A stretch of 64,000 nucleotides of DNA from Planctomycetota bacterium (GCA_016872775.1 VGZA01000013.1:49486-113485); one strand, 5' to 3'; shown: positions 46,018-55,944, numbered from the stretch's first letter. Numbers and translations: made by a program. Notes: a model not told the origin generated them from the letters alone.

Positions 46018-46503
46018 CTATTCGGTTGTTGGAGTTGCGGCCGGAATCGCCCCACCGCGCATTGGCGGGGCGGGATTATCGGTTCGCGACCCGGCGCGTG
46101 GTTCGGTCAATCGCACGACGCTGGGCAACCGTTCCGGCTTGGAAATCGAATTCTCCCGCGGCGCGGGTGTCGGCGCTTGCGGGCCGTTGCTCATTCCGTC
46201 GAAAACAGAATACGTTTCAAAAGCGGGGGCGACTCCACGCCCGACCGCCACAGGCCCCAGGAGCCGCCGGTCCGAACGCCGCGAGGTAAGAGGTGTGCGC
46301 GGCGGATCGACGAGCCCCGACTCGGGTTCGCGCAGGATCGGAAAAGCCTCTTGCCGCGGATGGTAGGCATGGTATCCGTCGCTCCAGCCCCAGCCAAACC
46401 AGCGCATCAACTGATGGATTGGCTGGGCGGCGGACGCCTGTTGGCCTCCCGCGAACAACCACAGCACGCACAGCAGACTTTTCCCCACCCGAGCAATCTT
46501 CAT
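46018..46503 (-). CDS. small secreted protein, planctomycete type
   Basis: A 161-residue protein with a clear signal (KSLLCVLWLFAGGQQASA, residues about 8-25). The start of the mature part (QPIHQLMRWFGWGWSDGYHAYHP) is Trp/Gly/Tyr-rich and the remainder is Pro/Arg-rich and probably unstructured. GGAGG precedes ATG 46503. I recall similar short secreted proteins in this phylum, but no function. The gap to the M16 gene (46504-46727) has no clear elements. Confidence 0.65.
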   Translation of the reverse strand: MKIARVGKSLLCVLWLFAGGQQASAAQPIHQLMRWFGWGWSDGYHAYHPRQEAFPILREPESGLVDPPRTPLTSRRSDRRLLGPVAVGRGVAPAFETYSVFDGMSNGPQAPTPAPRENSISKPERLPSVVRLTEPRAGSRTDNPAPPMRGGAIPAATPTTE

Positions 46504-46727
46504 AGCGTTCACCCTCCAGGTCGCAAGTCGATCGAATCGCCAAAAGGGATATCGCTCAAGAACCGTACCAGGGTTCAGGGCGGGCAGCGGAGAACTGGCA
46601 AAAAAGGGCGGATGCGATCCGATGACACCTTCGACATCGACTGACGGACCCGTGCCAGCTCTGCCAGTGGCGTCAAGTCTAGGGAGCGGAAAGCACCTTC
46701 AGCGCAGTTTGGGGAGTGGGTTCGGCG

Positions 46728-47954
46728 TCAGTCGTGGGAACCTGGTCCGATGCTGACGGTTGTTTGTGTCGTCAACCGGTACTTTTCGACCAGATTACTA
46801 ATGTCGGCGGTAGTGACCGCCTGGTAAGCATTCAGCGCATCCCGCACGGTCCGATATTCTCGGCGCTGAATCCAGCCATTGCCGACCGCGAACATTCGGC
46901 TGCTGGGGCGTTCGCTGCTGAGCACCAGCTGGGAACAGATTTTGCTTTTCGCGCGGAGTAGCTCATCCTCGCGAATGCCATTTTGTTCGACATCCCGGAG
47001 TACGGCTCGGGCCCGTTCGATGTTTTCGGGCATCGATTCTGGAGAACTGCTGAGGTAGGTGATCATGATCCCGGTTCCCTGGTACTCGTGCGCCTCCATG
47101 ACGGCCCATTCGGCGCGCCCGGTATCGACAAGTTCCCAGAAAAGGCGGCTACCGGAGGAATCGCCGACGATCGATGCCAGCAGCCGATTTGCATAGCGAT
47201 CGGGATCGCTGGCAGAAGGGCCGGCGCCGATCTGAATCGCGTATTGTTGTGTCGCGGATTCCCTGACGATTTCGCGGAAGCTGCTTTGCGCCGTGGAGCG
47301 TGGCGCCGCGCGTTCGACCGGGAACTGTTTCCAATCACCACAGTACCGTTCGGTGTCGCGTACCAGCTGCTCAAAGTCGACGTTTCCGGCGGCGGCGAGC
47401 ACGATGTTGGCCGCGCTGTACCGTTGTTCAAAATAGGCACGCATCTTTTCCGGCGTCAGCGCACTGACGCTTGCCGTGGTTCCGAGAATGCTTTTCGCCA
47501 GCGGGTGCGTGCCGAAGTAGGCCGCCATGCACTTTTCGAACGCCCCATACGGCGGTTCGTCTTCGTACTTGGCGATCTCCTCCAGGATGACACTTTTTTC
47601 GGTCTCGAAATCTTCCAAACGCAGCGACGGACGAAGGATGTCGGCGAGCAGCTCGGTAAGTCGTCCCTGGTACTCCGGAAGCACCGCCGCATGGTAGACC
47701 GTTTGTTCCTCACTGGTGTAGGCGTTGGAATGCGAACCGATCTCGTCCAGCTCGCGGTTGACGTCGGCGGCGCTTCGTTGGGGCGTTCCTTTGAAGACCA
47801 TATGCTCCAGGAAATGGCTGACCCCCGAGATCTCCTCGGACTCATCGCGCGCCCCGGTCCGGACGAAGAACGCCAGGCCCATGGAATGCGCGCCAGGGAC
47901 ACATTCGGATACGATTTCCAGACCATTGGATAATGTGTGTCGGCGAAACTGCAT
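46728..47954 (-). CDS. M16B peptidase subunit with zinc site
   Basis: A 408-residue insulinase-family (M16) protein. It has the inverted zinc motif HFLEH (His 47, Glu 50, His 51) in GVSHFLEHMVFKGT, with the second metal ligand region ETEKSVILEEI further on. The usual substrate-binding Arg/Tyr pair of the C-terminal M16 domain (RExxGLAYSV) is replaced here by ELVDTGRAEWAVM. The protein would therefore need a partner to supply that half; the upstream gene at 48003-49235 has exactly that part. Such two-subunit M16B proteases cleave short peptides in mitochondria (MPP) and bacteria. Start at ATG 47954; no signal peptide seen. Confidence 0.9.
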   Translation of the reverse strand: MQFRRHTLSNGLEIVSECVPGAHSMGLAFFVRTGARDESEEISGVSHFLEHMVFKGTPQRSAADVNRELDEIGSHSNAYTSEEQTVYHAAVLPEYQGRLTELLADILRPSLRLEDFETEKSVILEEIAKYEDEPPYGAFEKCMAAYFGTHPLAKSILGTTASVSALTPEKMRAYFEQRYSAANIVLAAAGNVDFEQLVRDTERYCGDWKQFPVERAAPRSTAQSSFREIVRESATQQYAIQIGAGPSASDPDRYANRLLASIVGDSSGSRLFWELVDTGRAEWAVMEAHEYQGTGIMITYLSSSPESMPENIERARAVLRDVEQNGIREDELLRAKSKICSQLVLSSERPSSRMFAVGNGWIQRREYRTVRDALNAYQAVTTADISNLVEKYRLTTQTTVSIGPGSHD

Positions 47955-48002
47955 GCTGATTCCCAAGGTTCGATTTCCGTCCGCGGTTTGCTGCGGCCGG
48001 CC

Positions 48003-49235
48003 TCAATTGGCCGGCAGGTCGAGCTGCCGAGCCCCCAGCGTCACAAAGGAGAATTCGCGCGGCGCATTCTCCGCCAGAAAACGGTTGATCTGTGGAACGT
48101 TCAACCCGTCCACGATCGATTTCAGTTCCTCCAGCGTCTGGACCCGGCCCAGATGAAACCATTCCGACGCCATCGCTCGCGCCCGTGCTGGGCTTGATTC
48201 CTGCTGCATGATCAGCGAGCTCTTCAGCCTGGCTTGCAGACGTTGTAGTTCCTCGACGGTAATTCCGTCGCCAAGCCTGCGCAATTCGGCAACCATCACG
48301 TTCAGAGTTTCCTGAGCTCGTTCGGTGGTTGTTCCCGAGTAGCAGATGACACTGCCGCGATCGCGCAGGGAGTGGCAGGAGGCCATTACCGAATAACAAA
48401 GCGCGCGTTTTTCGCGGACTTCGGTGAACAGACGCGAACTCATGCCGTCGCTCAAGACGCCGATGGCAGCCCGGGCCTGGTAGTAGTCCGGGCTTGCAAA
48501 AGGCACACTGGGAAAGGCGATGCCGATATGGGTTTGCGTGGAGTCGCAGTCGATATGCTGATAACCGCGCATCGGCGGAGTCTCGCGCGGTGTCGGGCTG
48601 GGCTTCGGTCGCCAGTCGCCAAACCGTTTCTCGATCTCGTCGCGCAGCGTTTCAAATTCAATCTTGCCGGCCACGCTGATGATGGATTCATTCGGACGGA
48701 ACAACCCGCGGTAATCGGCTTCGATATCCGATTGCGAGATGCGTTCGACCGATGCGAGTGCCCCCTGACTGGGGCGGCCCCACGGCTCCGCGTAGAACCG
48801 CCGCACCAGGCACTGCATGGTTTTGCTGGAGAGATCGTCTTCCAAAGCGCGCACGCTCTGCAGGCAGCCTTGGCGGGCGTCTTCGAGCTGATCCGGCGGG
48901 AGCATGGGGCGGCGGACGAGATCGGAAAAAATGGCCAGCGTGGCGGCCAGGTTTTCGGCCGGCATCGCTCCCCCGAAGCTGACATGATAGTTGGAAACCG
49001 CCGAGGAAATGTCGACGCCCAGCAGCTCCAGGTCCTCGATGAACTTCCGGCTGTCGCGCGCCCCGCAGCCGCGCTGCAGCATTTCGCAGGTCATCGCGGC
49101 AAGTCCTTCCCGGTCGGCCGGATCGTAGGCGCAACCGGCCCGGACGAGTACCGCCAACGCGGCCGATTCGACCCACGGCATCGACTCGGCGACCAGCACG
49201 AGTCCGTTGGGATATTGGTGAACATGGATCGGCAT
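48003..49235 (-). CDS. M16B peptidase partner lacking the zinc motif
   Basis: A 410-residue M16 protein. The position of HxxEH reads AMTCE (about residues 47-51, within GLAAMTCEMLQRG), so it cannot bind the catalytic zinc. In the C-terminal domain it keeps RLFTEVREKRALCYSVM, the Arg...Tyr pair needed for substrate binding. This is the complement of the protein encoded 48 bases downstream (46728-47954). The pair should form a heterodimer like MPP alpha/beta or the Sphingomonas M16B two-gene enzyme. I start at ATG 49235 (MPIHVHQYPNGLVLVAESM); frames reach 49367 but add noncoding-like text. Confidence 0.9.
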   Translation of the reverse strand: MPIHVHQYPNGLVLVAESMPWVESAALAVLVRAGCAYDPADREGLAAMTCEMLQRGCGARDSRKFIEDLELLGVDISSAVSNYHVSFGGAMPAENLAATLAIFSDLVRRPMLPPDQLEDARQGCLQSVRALEDDLSSKTMQCLVRRFYAEPWGRPSQGALASVERISQSDIEADYRGLFRPNESIISVAGKIEFETLRDEIEKRFGDWRPKPSPTPRETPPMRGYQHIDCDSTQTHIGIAFPSVPFASPDYYQARAAIGVLSDGMSSRLFTEVREKRALCYSVMASCHSLRDRGSVICYSGTTTERAQETLNVMVAELRRLGDGITVEELQRLQARLKSSLIMQQESSPARARAMASEWFHLGRVQTLEELKSIVDGLNVPQINRFLAENAPREFSFVTLGARQLDLPAN

Positions 49236-49394
49236 CGGAACCTCGTCGAGGTAGATCGTGGGGAAATGAAGCGGGCCGAGGCTCCAACCTGTCGCCGTGG
49301 GGAATCCGGCCGCCATCTCCCCGAAATCTCCACCAGACTTCCGCCTGCACGCGCAAGTCACCCGCATTCCGCGGCTATGGCCGACGCCGAAACC

Positions 49395-49955
49395 TCAGGC
49401 GTAAACGACCTCCGCGGCCTTGTAGACCGTCCTTACTTTACGAAAACCGACGCGTTGGTAAAGACGGATCGCCCCGATATTCTGGGCAGTGACCTCCAGA
49501 AACGCCTTCCGCAGGCCCGCAGCGCGAAAGCCACGCAGTGCATTGGCCAAGAGGATCGATCCGAGTCCTCGGCCGCGATGGCCCGGCGTCACCCCGATAT
49601 TCTGGATCGAACCCAACCCGTACGCGTCTTCGATTCCCTGGATGGTCCCGCAGAAGGTGCCGTTTGGTTCGCCGAACCGACGATACTCCAGGAGCCAGGT
49701 TGCGGAGTCGAGAAATCCGTCGCGCCTCGCGATTTCGTTCATCAGCCGCAGACAGCCGTCCCGATCGCCCAGGCAAGGAAAGACGTTGGCGTCAATTTCG
49801 TATCGGAAACTCTGGAACTTGACCTCCGCGTGCGCCTCGACCAACGACTCGTCCCAGCGGTGCGCGGCATAGCCTGGCGGCATTTCCGGAGCCGGATCCC
49901 GCCAACCTATCAAATCGATCTCCATTCGGAATCGTTTGAAGTAGGTCATCGCCAT
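49395..49955 (-). CDS. GNAT family N-acetyltransferase
   Basis: A 186-residue GNAT protein. The acetyl-CoA-binding motif A is clear (IQNIGVTPGHRGRGLGSILLANALRGF, with R-G-R-G-L-G), followed by motif B (LEVTAQNIGAIRLYQRVGF). The N-terminal part (DLIGWRDPAPEMPPGYAAHRWDE) shows a long family-specific extension. The substrate is unknown; protein N-terminal or small amines are possible. ATG 49955 (a GGGGG-rich site upstream) is used; the frame opens at 50003. It is upstream of the M16 pair on the same strand, but a 159-base gap leaves co-transcription open. Confidence 0.85.
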   Translation of the reverse strand: MAMTYFKRFRMEIDLIGWRDPAPEMPPGYAAHRWDESLVEAHAEVKFQSFRYEIDANVFPCLGDRDGCLRLMNEIARRDGFLDSATWLLEYRRFGEPNGTFCGTIQGIEDAYGLGSIQNIGVTPGHRGRGLGSILLANALRGFRAAGLRKAFLEVTAQNIGAIRLYQRVGFRKVRTVYKAAEVVYA

Positions 49956-50144
49956 CGACGGCCCCCGAGGTATGGTCCCATTGCATCGCGCAATCCGGTA
50001 CATCGCGTAACCCGGCTGCGACCATCGTATCTTGCGATCCGCCGACGGTCAAACAATTAGGTGATCGGCCAGGGCGACTCATGAGTTTTCGGCTTCCTGG
50101 TCCAAAACGGATCTCGCCGCGATTTTCCTTGAAATCTAGCGATT

Positions 50145-50180
50145 CCTCCTGGCAATCGACTTATGTCGATTGCCAGGAGG
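50145..50180. repeat. perfect 16-bp hairpin
   Basis: CCTCCTGGCAATCGAC, loop TTAT, GTCGATTGCCAGGAGG. Sixteen perfect base pairs, no T-run on either side. It lies between the GNAT gene and the decayed kinase region. Confidence 0.75.
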
Positions 50181-50316
50181 CGCGCGGTTGGAACGTCCAA
50201 TGGGGCGAAATCGACGTGGCGGAACCGACCGGTCCTGGCGCTCCCGTCGCGTCCTGGCGAAACCGGATGGGGCACGGTACGATCGATCGGTGGTGGAACA
50301 ACCCTGAGAATTTTCC

Positions 50317-50840
50317 ATGCACCAGCAAATTCGATTCTGCCACGGCTGCAACCAGAAAATCGTTCAGGACAATTCCGAGCCGATCTGTCCGCATTGCGGC
50401 GTAACTCTGGCGATTGCGGCGAATGAAGTGACGCTGCAATTCAGCCAGCTCGCGGAGCGTGGAACGTATGCCCCGGATCTGGCGACACCGGACGACCGGG
50501 TTCTACAGCTGATCTGCCGGCACGCCCTATGACATGGCCCCCGAACTTTTTCAGGGTCGACATGCCGACCCGCGATCCGACATTTACGCCATGGGCGTCA
50601 TGTTTTACTTTCTGCTGACCAGCCGACCTTTCGTTTATGCGCCGTGCCTTGGAACTGAACGCCCATATACCGCACGGCGCTATCGCCCTGGAGTCGGTCG
50701 CCGGTCAACTTTGCTTCGTCATGGGGAATACCTATCCCCGGGCGACCTGTGACGTCGAGGAAATTCGTCAAAGTGTGCGGACGGTGGCGCATTATGCGGA
50801 CCTGGTCGAACACCAGTTGACGGGATGGGACGAATGGTAG
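50317..50840 (+). pseudogene. decayed Ser/Thr kinase and unrelated fragment
   Basis: Three pieces in different frames. (1) 50317-50532: MHQQIRFCHGCNQKIVQDN and ICPHCG, a zinc-ribbon start with no continuing domain. (2) from about 50513 in another frame: AGTPYDMAPELFQGRHADPRSDIYAMGVMFYFLLTSRPF, kinase subdomains VIII and IX (GTPxxMAPE and the SDIYAxGV motif) without the kinase N-lobe. (3) from about 50628: LSFMRRALELNAHIPHGAIALES...HQLTGWDEW, which resembles the C-terminal end of a YbjN/CesT-type (type III chaperone-like) protein. No frame joins them, so they are leftovers after deletions. Confidence 0.65.
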
Positions 50841-51042
50841 CGATACTGCCCCGGGATCCGGCGTCGGCATGAGGCTTTGAAAAAGCCGGCATTGCCGTGT
50901 ATGCTATCAGCAGAAATTGCGGCTGTTGGGGCACGAAAACCCCGCCTGGGCCCGTCGACTAGGTGTCCGATCCAGACCTGGGGCCCGTTGCAACGCACTA
51001 CCAAAACCGATCATTCACGTTCTTTGCGGAGGGTAACGATCC

Positions 51043-52380
51043 ATGGCTGAAACGAATTCTGCTGGCCAAGAGAAAGGCACGTCGCGCCGGGATTTCATGC
51101 GAGCGTCCTCGGCCATCGTCGCGGGCGGGGCGGTCGCCGGTTCGCTGAACATCGCGCGGGCAGCACATCCCTATGGAAGCGATACGATCCGGATGGGATT
51201 GATCGGTTGCGGCGGTCGCGGCCGCGGTGCGGCTTCCCAGGCGATGAACACCCAGGGCGGTCAGGTTCGGCTCGTGGCTCTGGGCGATATGTTCGAAAAC
51301 CAGATTTATGGGACACTGCGAGGACTGACCGCCGAGCATGGCGAAAAGATCGACGTTGCCAAGGAACGCCAGTTCACCGGATTCGACGCCTACAAAGGCG
51401 TGCTGGAATGCGACCTGGATATGGTGATCCTTGCCACTCCCCCCGGATTCCGCCCACTGCACTTTGAAGCCGCGGTCAAGGCAGGCAAGAGTGTGTTTAT
51501 GGAGAAGCCGGTCGCGGTCGACCCGGCAGGCGTGTTGCGCGTGCTCCGCGCCAACGACGAAGCGAAAAAGAAAGAACTATTCGTGGCAGTCGGCTTGCAG
51601 CGCAGGCACGAGCCCGCGTACGTCGAGACGATCCAACGGATCCAGGACGGCATCATCGGTGAGATCGTGCTGGCGCGGGCCTACTGGAACGGCGCGAAAC
51701 CGTGGGTCAAACACCGCGAGGCACAACAGACGGAAATGGAATACCAGTTGCGCAACTGGTATTACTTCAACTGGCTCTGCGGCGATCATATCGTCGAACA
51801 GCATATTCACAATCTGGATGTCATCAACTGGATCATGAACGGCTACCCTGTCGAGGCCCAGGGCCAAGGCGGCTGTGAAGTCCGCAAGGGCAAGGAGTAC
51901 GGTGAGATCTTCGACCACCATTTTGTCGAATTCACGTACGGCAGCGGCGCGGTGATGCTCAGCCAGTGCCGGCATATCGAAGGATGCTGGAACGCGGTTT
52001 CCGAACATGTCCATGGCACCAACGGCTACGCCGACGTCAGCGGCGCCAAGATCTACACGCCCAAAGGCAAATTGATCTACAGCTATGGCAAAGGCGGCCG
52101 CGACGGCCACCAGCAGGAACATCATGACCTGTTCGCCGACATCCGCGCCGGCAAACGGCCCAACGAAGGCGAATGGGGAGCCCTCAGCACCATGACCGCC
52201 ATCCTGGGCCGTATGGCGACCTATTCCGGCCAGAAGATCGGCTGGCAGGAAGCGCTTAACTCACAGGTCGTGATCTCGCCCGTCGAGAAATTCAAGAACC
52301 TCAACGACACTCCACCTGTCGTACCCGACAAAGATGGATTTTACGCCTTGCCCGTTCCGGGGCAGTCGAAAGTCGTCTGA
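51043..52380 (+). CDS. Tat-exported Gfo/Idh/MocA family oxidoreductase
   Basis: A 445-residue protein. SRRDFMRASSAIVAGGAVAG (residues 14-33) is a twin-arginine signal, so the cofactor is bound before export. The NAD(P) Rossmann fold starts with IRMGLIGCGGRGRGAA; GKSVFMEKPVAVDPAG holds the catalytic Lys of the E-K-P motif (about residue 153). The remainder contains GDHIVEQHIHNLDVINWIMNG and WNAVSEHVHGTNGYADVSG. Members oxidise or reduce sugar-like compounds; the exported sub-group is typical of planctomycetes. ATG 51043 has GGAGGG 8 bases upstream. Confidence 0.92.
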   Translation: MAETNSAGQEKGTSRRDFMRASSAIVAGGAVAGSLNIARAAHPYGSDTIRMGLIGCGGRGRGAASQAMNTQGGQVRLVALGDMFENQIYGTLRGLTAEHGEKIDVAKERQFTGFDAYKGVLECDLDMVILATPPGFRPLHFEAAVKAGKSVFMEKPVAVDPAGVLRVLRANDEAKKKELFVAVGLQRRHEPAYVETIQRIQDGIIGEIVLARAYWNGAKPWVKHREAQQTEMEYQLRNWYYFNWLCGDHIVEQHIHNLDVINWIMNGYPVEAQGQGGCEVRKGKEYGEIFDHHFVEFTYGSGAVMLSQCRHIEGCWNAVSEHVHGTNGYADVSGAKIYTPKGKLIYSYGKGGRDGHQQEHHDLFADIRAGKRPNEGEWGALSTMTAILGRMATYSGQKIGWQEALNSQVVISPVEKFKNLNDTPPVVPDKDGFYALPVPGQSKVV

Positions 52381-52762
52381 TCGGGCGTCGAACGCTACCT
52401 ACTCGAACTCGAATTCGTACCCGTACCAGTAGTCGTACTCGAATGGGGTATCTTGAGCGAGCTGGTTGTCGATTATGAGAGAGTCGATGTTGGTGGTCTG
52501 TGGACCGCATTCCTGTCTGTGACTCGGTCGATCGAGCGGACCGGTCGCGACTGACAGAATTCAATCGAGTAACGGGTACGAGTCGCAGTCCGAGTAACGA
52601 GTCCGAGTTGGAGCGCGATCGTGGGGCGAGTGCGCGCCGATGAGCTCGATGGAGGGACGGAAACAGCGGTTTGATCACCTTATCCTTTCGGCAAGGGGAC
52701 GACCGGACGGGCCCGGTGCGATTGAGCTTGACGGACCAGGGCGGACGGCCTACTGTTCGGCC
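52381..52762. other. noncoding gap with inverted ACTCG-rich repeats
   Basis: No gene recognised. Contains ACTCG/CGAGT-rich blocks (52397-52442 and, inverted, about 52562-52612: GTACCCGTA, CGGGTACGAG) that flank a 120-base middle, with the layout of terminal inverted repeats of a small element. No transposase or MITE family was identified. Confidence 0.5.
52397..52612. repeat. inverted repeat of the ACTCG type
   Basis: The two arms share TCGTACCCGT and several ACTCG units in opposite orientation. Identity is imperfect, so the boundaries are approximate. Confidence 0.45.
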
Positions 52763-53863
52763 ATGCGCGCCCGGCCCGCTTACCGCCGTTATTTCTTTTG
52801 TGGTTTCGCCGCCGCTTTGGTGGGCCTGTGCGCGGTGCACGCGGACGAAGCATCGTCGAAATATGTCATTTTGAAGAACGGTCAGACGCTGCAGGGATCG
52901 GTCGTCGTCCTGGGGGACAGGTATCAGATTACGCTGCAAAATGGCAGTGACTTACGAATCGACAGCGCGCGCGTCGACTGTGTCGTTGCGTGTCTCGCGG
53001 ATGCTTACGAGCACAAATTTCAGCGCGTCGAACCGCGCAGTTTTCGGGCCCGCGCCACCTTGGCGGAGTGGTGCCTGCACCACCGCCTGCAGTCGCAGGC
53101 CGCCACCGAAATTGCCGCCGCAAAACTGATCGAACCGTCAAATCCCAGAATCGCCGGTCTGGAACGCCGGCTGCAGTCGCTGTCCGATTCCTCGCTCCAG
53201 CGCACCGCGATCGACGCCGGCAAACCCGAGAGAACCGCGGAAAAACCGGCCGTTCGACAGGCCAACTTCGACGAGGAATTGCCCGAAAAAGAGACCGCGA
53301 ACTCCCTGCGGCGCCCCGCAAGCACCAGATCACCAGCGGTCAAAGATCGTTCGGAGCAACTTGCGGCGGAACTGCCTGCCCGAGCGGTGGAGGAATTCAC
53401 GCAAATCGTTCAGCCGTTCATGCTCAACCGTTGCGCCACAAACAACTGCCACGGCACCAACGACTTGCCGACGTTTCACCTGATACGGCCTCCGCCAGGC
53501 AAGACACTCAGTCGGCGCCTGACCCTGCAAAATCTGAACGCCATGCTGCCGTCCGTAGACCGCACGAACCCCGATGCGAGCCCGCTGCTGCAAGTGCCGC
53601 TCGCGCCGCACGGACCCGTGCGCGGTGCCCTGCTGAGTACCGACGGCGATAAAGCGTACTCCAAGCTCAAACATTGGGTTGGCCTTTTTGCAACCCGCGG
53701 GGACACAGAGCAGGCGGACGAGCCGGCGTCAATTCCGGTTCCCGATAAGGAACGGTTTGCGACCAAGCCCGATTCCGAGCCTGCAGCGGCCCCCGCTACG
53801 GCATTCCGGCCCAAAGACGCATTTGACCCGGAACTCTTCAACCGCCGCTACGGCAAGCAATAA
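52763..53863 (+). CDS. secreted protein with CATNNCHG motif
   Basis: A 366-residue protein with an Arg-rich start and signal (YFFCGFAAALVGLCAVHA). The next part (YVILKNGQTLQGSVVVLGDRYQITLQNGSDLRI) is a beta-type domain, followed by a helical region, a disordered linker and a C-terminal part with LNRCATNNCHGTNDLP near residues 215-230. CATNNCH is a C-x4-CH variant; a heme cannot be assumed, but related planctomycete proteins use such sites. ATG 52763 is chosen for the signal peptide; an earlier ATG at 52640 has no coding look. It is followed after 116 bases by ftsH. Confidence 0.75.
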   Translation: MRARPAYRRYFFCGFAAALVGLCAVHADEASSKYVILKNGQTLQGSVVVLGDRYQITLQNGSDLRIDSARVDCVVACLADAYEHKFQRVEPRSFRARATLAEWCLHHRLQSQAATEIAAAKLIEPSNPRIAGLERRLQSLSDSSLQRTAIDAGKPERTAEKPAVRQANFDEELPEKETANSLRRPASTRSPAVKDRSEQLAAELPARAVEEFTQIVQPFMLNRCATNNCHGTNDLPTFHLIRPPPGKTLSRRLTLQNLNAMLPSVDRTNPDASPLLQVPLAPHGPVRGALLSTDGDKAYSKLKHWVGLFATRGDTEQADEPASIPVPDKERFATKPDSEPAAAPATAFRPKDAFDPELFNRRYGKQ

Positions 53864-53979
53864 TTCGCCGCGCCCATGGGGCGGATTCCGGCTGCGACGC
53901 CTCCCCCCGCCCCAAGCCGGTTCGTTAGAATGGCGTCCTGATTCGAAACAGGCCATTGGGAAACGGGAGTCGTTAGATC

Positions 53980-55944
53980 ATGGAGCAAAAGCCGGTAAAT
54001 CCGAACACGGAGGAATCTGACGGGCCTCCGCGCGGCGTGCGACCTCCGCGGCGGAGTTTCTGGCTGCTGGTTCTGCTCGTCCTGTTGACCCTGCTGATCT
54101 TCTCTTCGCAGTTCGCAACTTCGGTTTCAATCATCAAGGATTACGCATTCTTTGAACAGCAGGTCCGCCAAGGGAACGTCCTGGAGGTCGAGATTGGCCC
54201 CAAGGAGCTGACCGGCAAATTCAAGATTCCGCCGACCCCTCCCGACGAATACGACGACAATGGCAGGCCGGTTCCGAAGGTGGAGAAGCTGAGGAAGAAT
54301 TTTCTGGTGGCGATTCCCACGACCGAAGAGGGGCGAAACAGCCTGCAACGGTTGCTCGAGGAACAGAAAGTTTCGTTCAGTTTCCGCCGCAGCGACCAGG
54401 ACGCCACGCAGTCGTTCTGGATGATCGCGCTGTTGCTGCTGCCGATCGTGATGTTCGTGCTGATCTGGTACCAGTTTCGCAAGACCCGGGATCAACTGGT
54501 CGGCGGCGGCTTCTTGTCCGGATTCAGCCGCAGTCCCGCCAAACGGTACGAAGGGGCCAAGCAGGTTATATCGTTCAAAGATGTCGCGGGACTGGAAGGC
54601 GTCAAAGCCGACCTGCTGGAGATCGTCGATTTCCTCAAGAGTCCCGAGAAATTCCAGCGGTTGGGGGGACGGATCCCCAAGGGGGTTTTGCTGATGGGAC
54701 CTCCCGGCACCGGAAAGACGCTGCTGGCTCGAGCGATCGCCGGTGAAGCCGGCGTGCCGTTTTACTCGGTGAACGGCTCCGAGTTCATTCAGATGTTCGT
54801 CGGCGTCGGCGCAAGCCGCGTTCGGGACCTGTTTCGTACGGCGAAGGAATTGGCGCCGTCGATCATCTTTGTCGACGAAATTGACGCGGTCGGCCGCCAG
54901 CGCGGCGCCGGACTGGGCGGAGGTCATGATGAACGCGAACAGACGTTGAACCAGATTCTTGGCGAAATGGACGGGTTCAGTCCGTCGGAGACGGTGATCG
55001 TGATCGCGGCGACGAACCGACCCGATGTTCTCGATCCGGCCCTGCTCCGTCCCGGACGTTTTGACCGCCATCTGACCGTGTCTCGACCCTCGCTGAAAGG
55101 TCGGATCGAAATGTTCAAGGTCCATGTCCGCGACGTCCCACTCGCGGAAGACGTCGACCTGGAAGTGCTGGCCGCCGCGACCGTCGGACTGACCGGCGCC
55201 GATATTCATAATATCGTCAATGAAGCCGCACTCTGGGCCGCTCGAAATAACAAGACCAAAGTCGAAGCCACGGACTTCGAGTACGCGCGCGACAAGGTCC
55301 TGATCGGCGCCAAACGCGAAGAAGTACTGACCGACGATGAGAAAGAAAAGACCGCCTACCATGAAGCCGGACATACACTCGCCGCCTGGCTGCTGCCGCA
55401 CGCCCGCCGCGTCCACAAAGTCACGATCATTCCCCGCGGACGTTCCCTGGGGAATACTCAAATGCTGCCCGCCGAAGATCGAGTGAATATGTCGGCGGTC
55501 GAATTACGCGACCATCTGGTTGTGATGCTCGCCGGACGAGCCGCCGAAGAGGTAATCTACAATGAAACGACGGTCGGCGCCGAAAATGACCTGGAACAGG
55601 CGACCGGAATCGCCCGACATATGGTCACGCATTGGGGAATGAGCGAACGGCTCGGCCCAGTCAGCTATAAACAGTCCGACGACGATCCGTTCCTCGGCCG
55701 CGAAATCCACCGCGGCCGTCCGTTCAGCGAACGGACGATGGAAGTTATCGATGAGGAAGTCACCAAGATCCTGCACGACGCCGACCAGCGGGCCGTGGAA
55801 CTGCTCGGAAACCACCGCGAGAAACTCGAAATCATCACTCGCGAACTGGTCCGTCAGGAAGAACTTGATGAGCAGGATATCACCAAACTGATCGGACCGT
55901 CCGCGCACCCGCGCCGGCCCACCGAGGCGCTGGCATCGGCCTGA
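53980..55944 (+). CDS. ftsH: ATP-dependent zinc metalloprotease FtsH
   Basis: A 654-residue membrane AAA protease that extracts and degrades membrane proteins and selected regulators. Two transmembrane helices ([17 protein letters not shown], about residues 27-43; [18 protein letters not shown], about 147-165) flank a periplasmic domain. The AAA domain has Walker A GPPGTGKT (about 241-248), Walker [12 protein letters not shown], and the second-region-of-homology arginines near RPGRFDRHL. The peptidase motif is HEAGH (461-465) with the third ligand in [11 protein letters not shown] 53980, GGGAG upstream. Complete and intact. Confidence 0.96.
   Translation: MEQKPVNPNTEESDGPPRGVRPPRRSFWLLVLLVLLTLLIFSSQFATSVSIIKDYAFFEQQVRQGNVLEVEIGPKELTGKFKIPPTPPDEYDDNGRPVPKVEKLRKNFLVAIPTTEEGRNSLQRLLEEQKVSFSFRRSDQDATQSFWMIALLLLPIVMFVLIWYQFRKTRDQLVGGGFLSGFSRSPAKRYEGAKQVISFKDVAGLEGVKADLLEIVDFLKSPEKFQRLGGRIPKGVLLMGPPGTGKTLLARAIAGEAGVPFYSVNGSEFIQMFVGVGASRVRDLFRTAKELAPSIIFVDEIDAVGRQRGAGLGGGHDEREQTLNQILGEMDGFSPSETVIVIAATNRPDVLDPALLRPGRFDRHLTVSRPSLKGRIEMFKVHVRDVPLAEDVDLEVLAAATVGLTGADIHNIVNEAALWAARNNKTKVEATDFEYARDKVLIGAKREEVLTDDEKEKTAYHEAGHTLAAWLLPHARRVHKVTIIPRGRSLGNTQMLPAEDRVNMSAVELRDHLVVMLAGRAAEEVIYNETTVGAENDLEQATGIARHMVTHWGMSERLGPVSYKQSDDDPFLGREIHRGRPFSERTMEVIDEEVTKILHDADQRAVELLGNHREKLEIITRELVRQEELDEQDITKLIGPSAHPRRPTEALASA

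Noticed and set aside
48372..50060. 562-residue open frame on the plus strand
   Set aside because: Antisense to the M16 and GNAT genes, whose motifs are clear.
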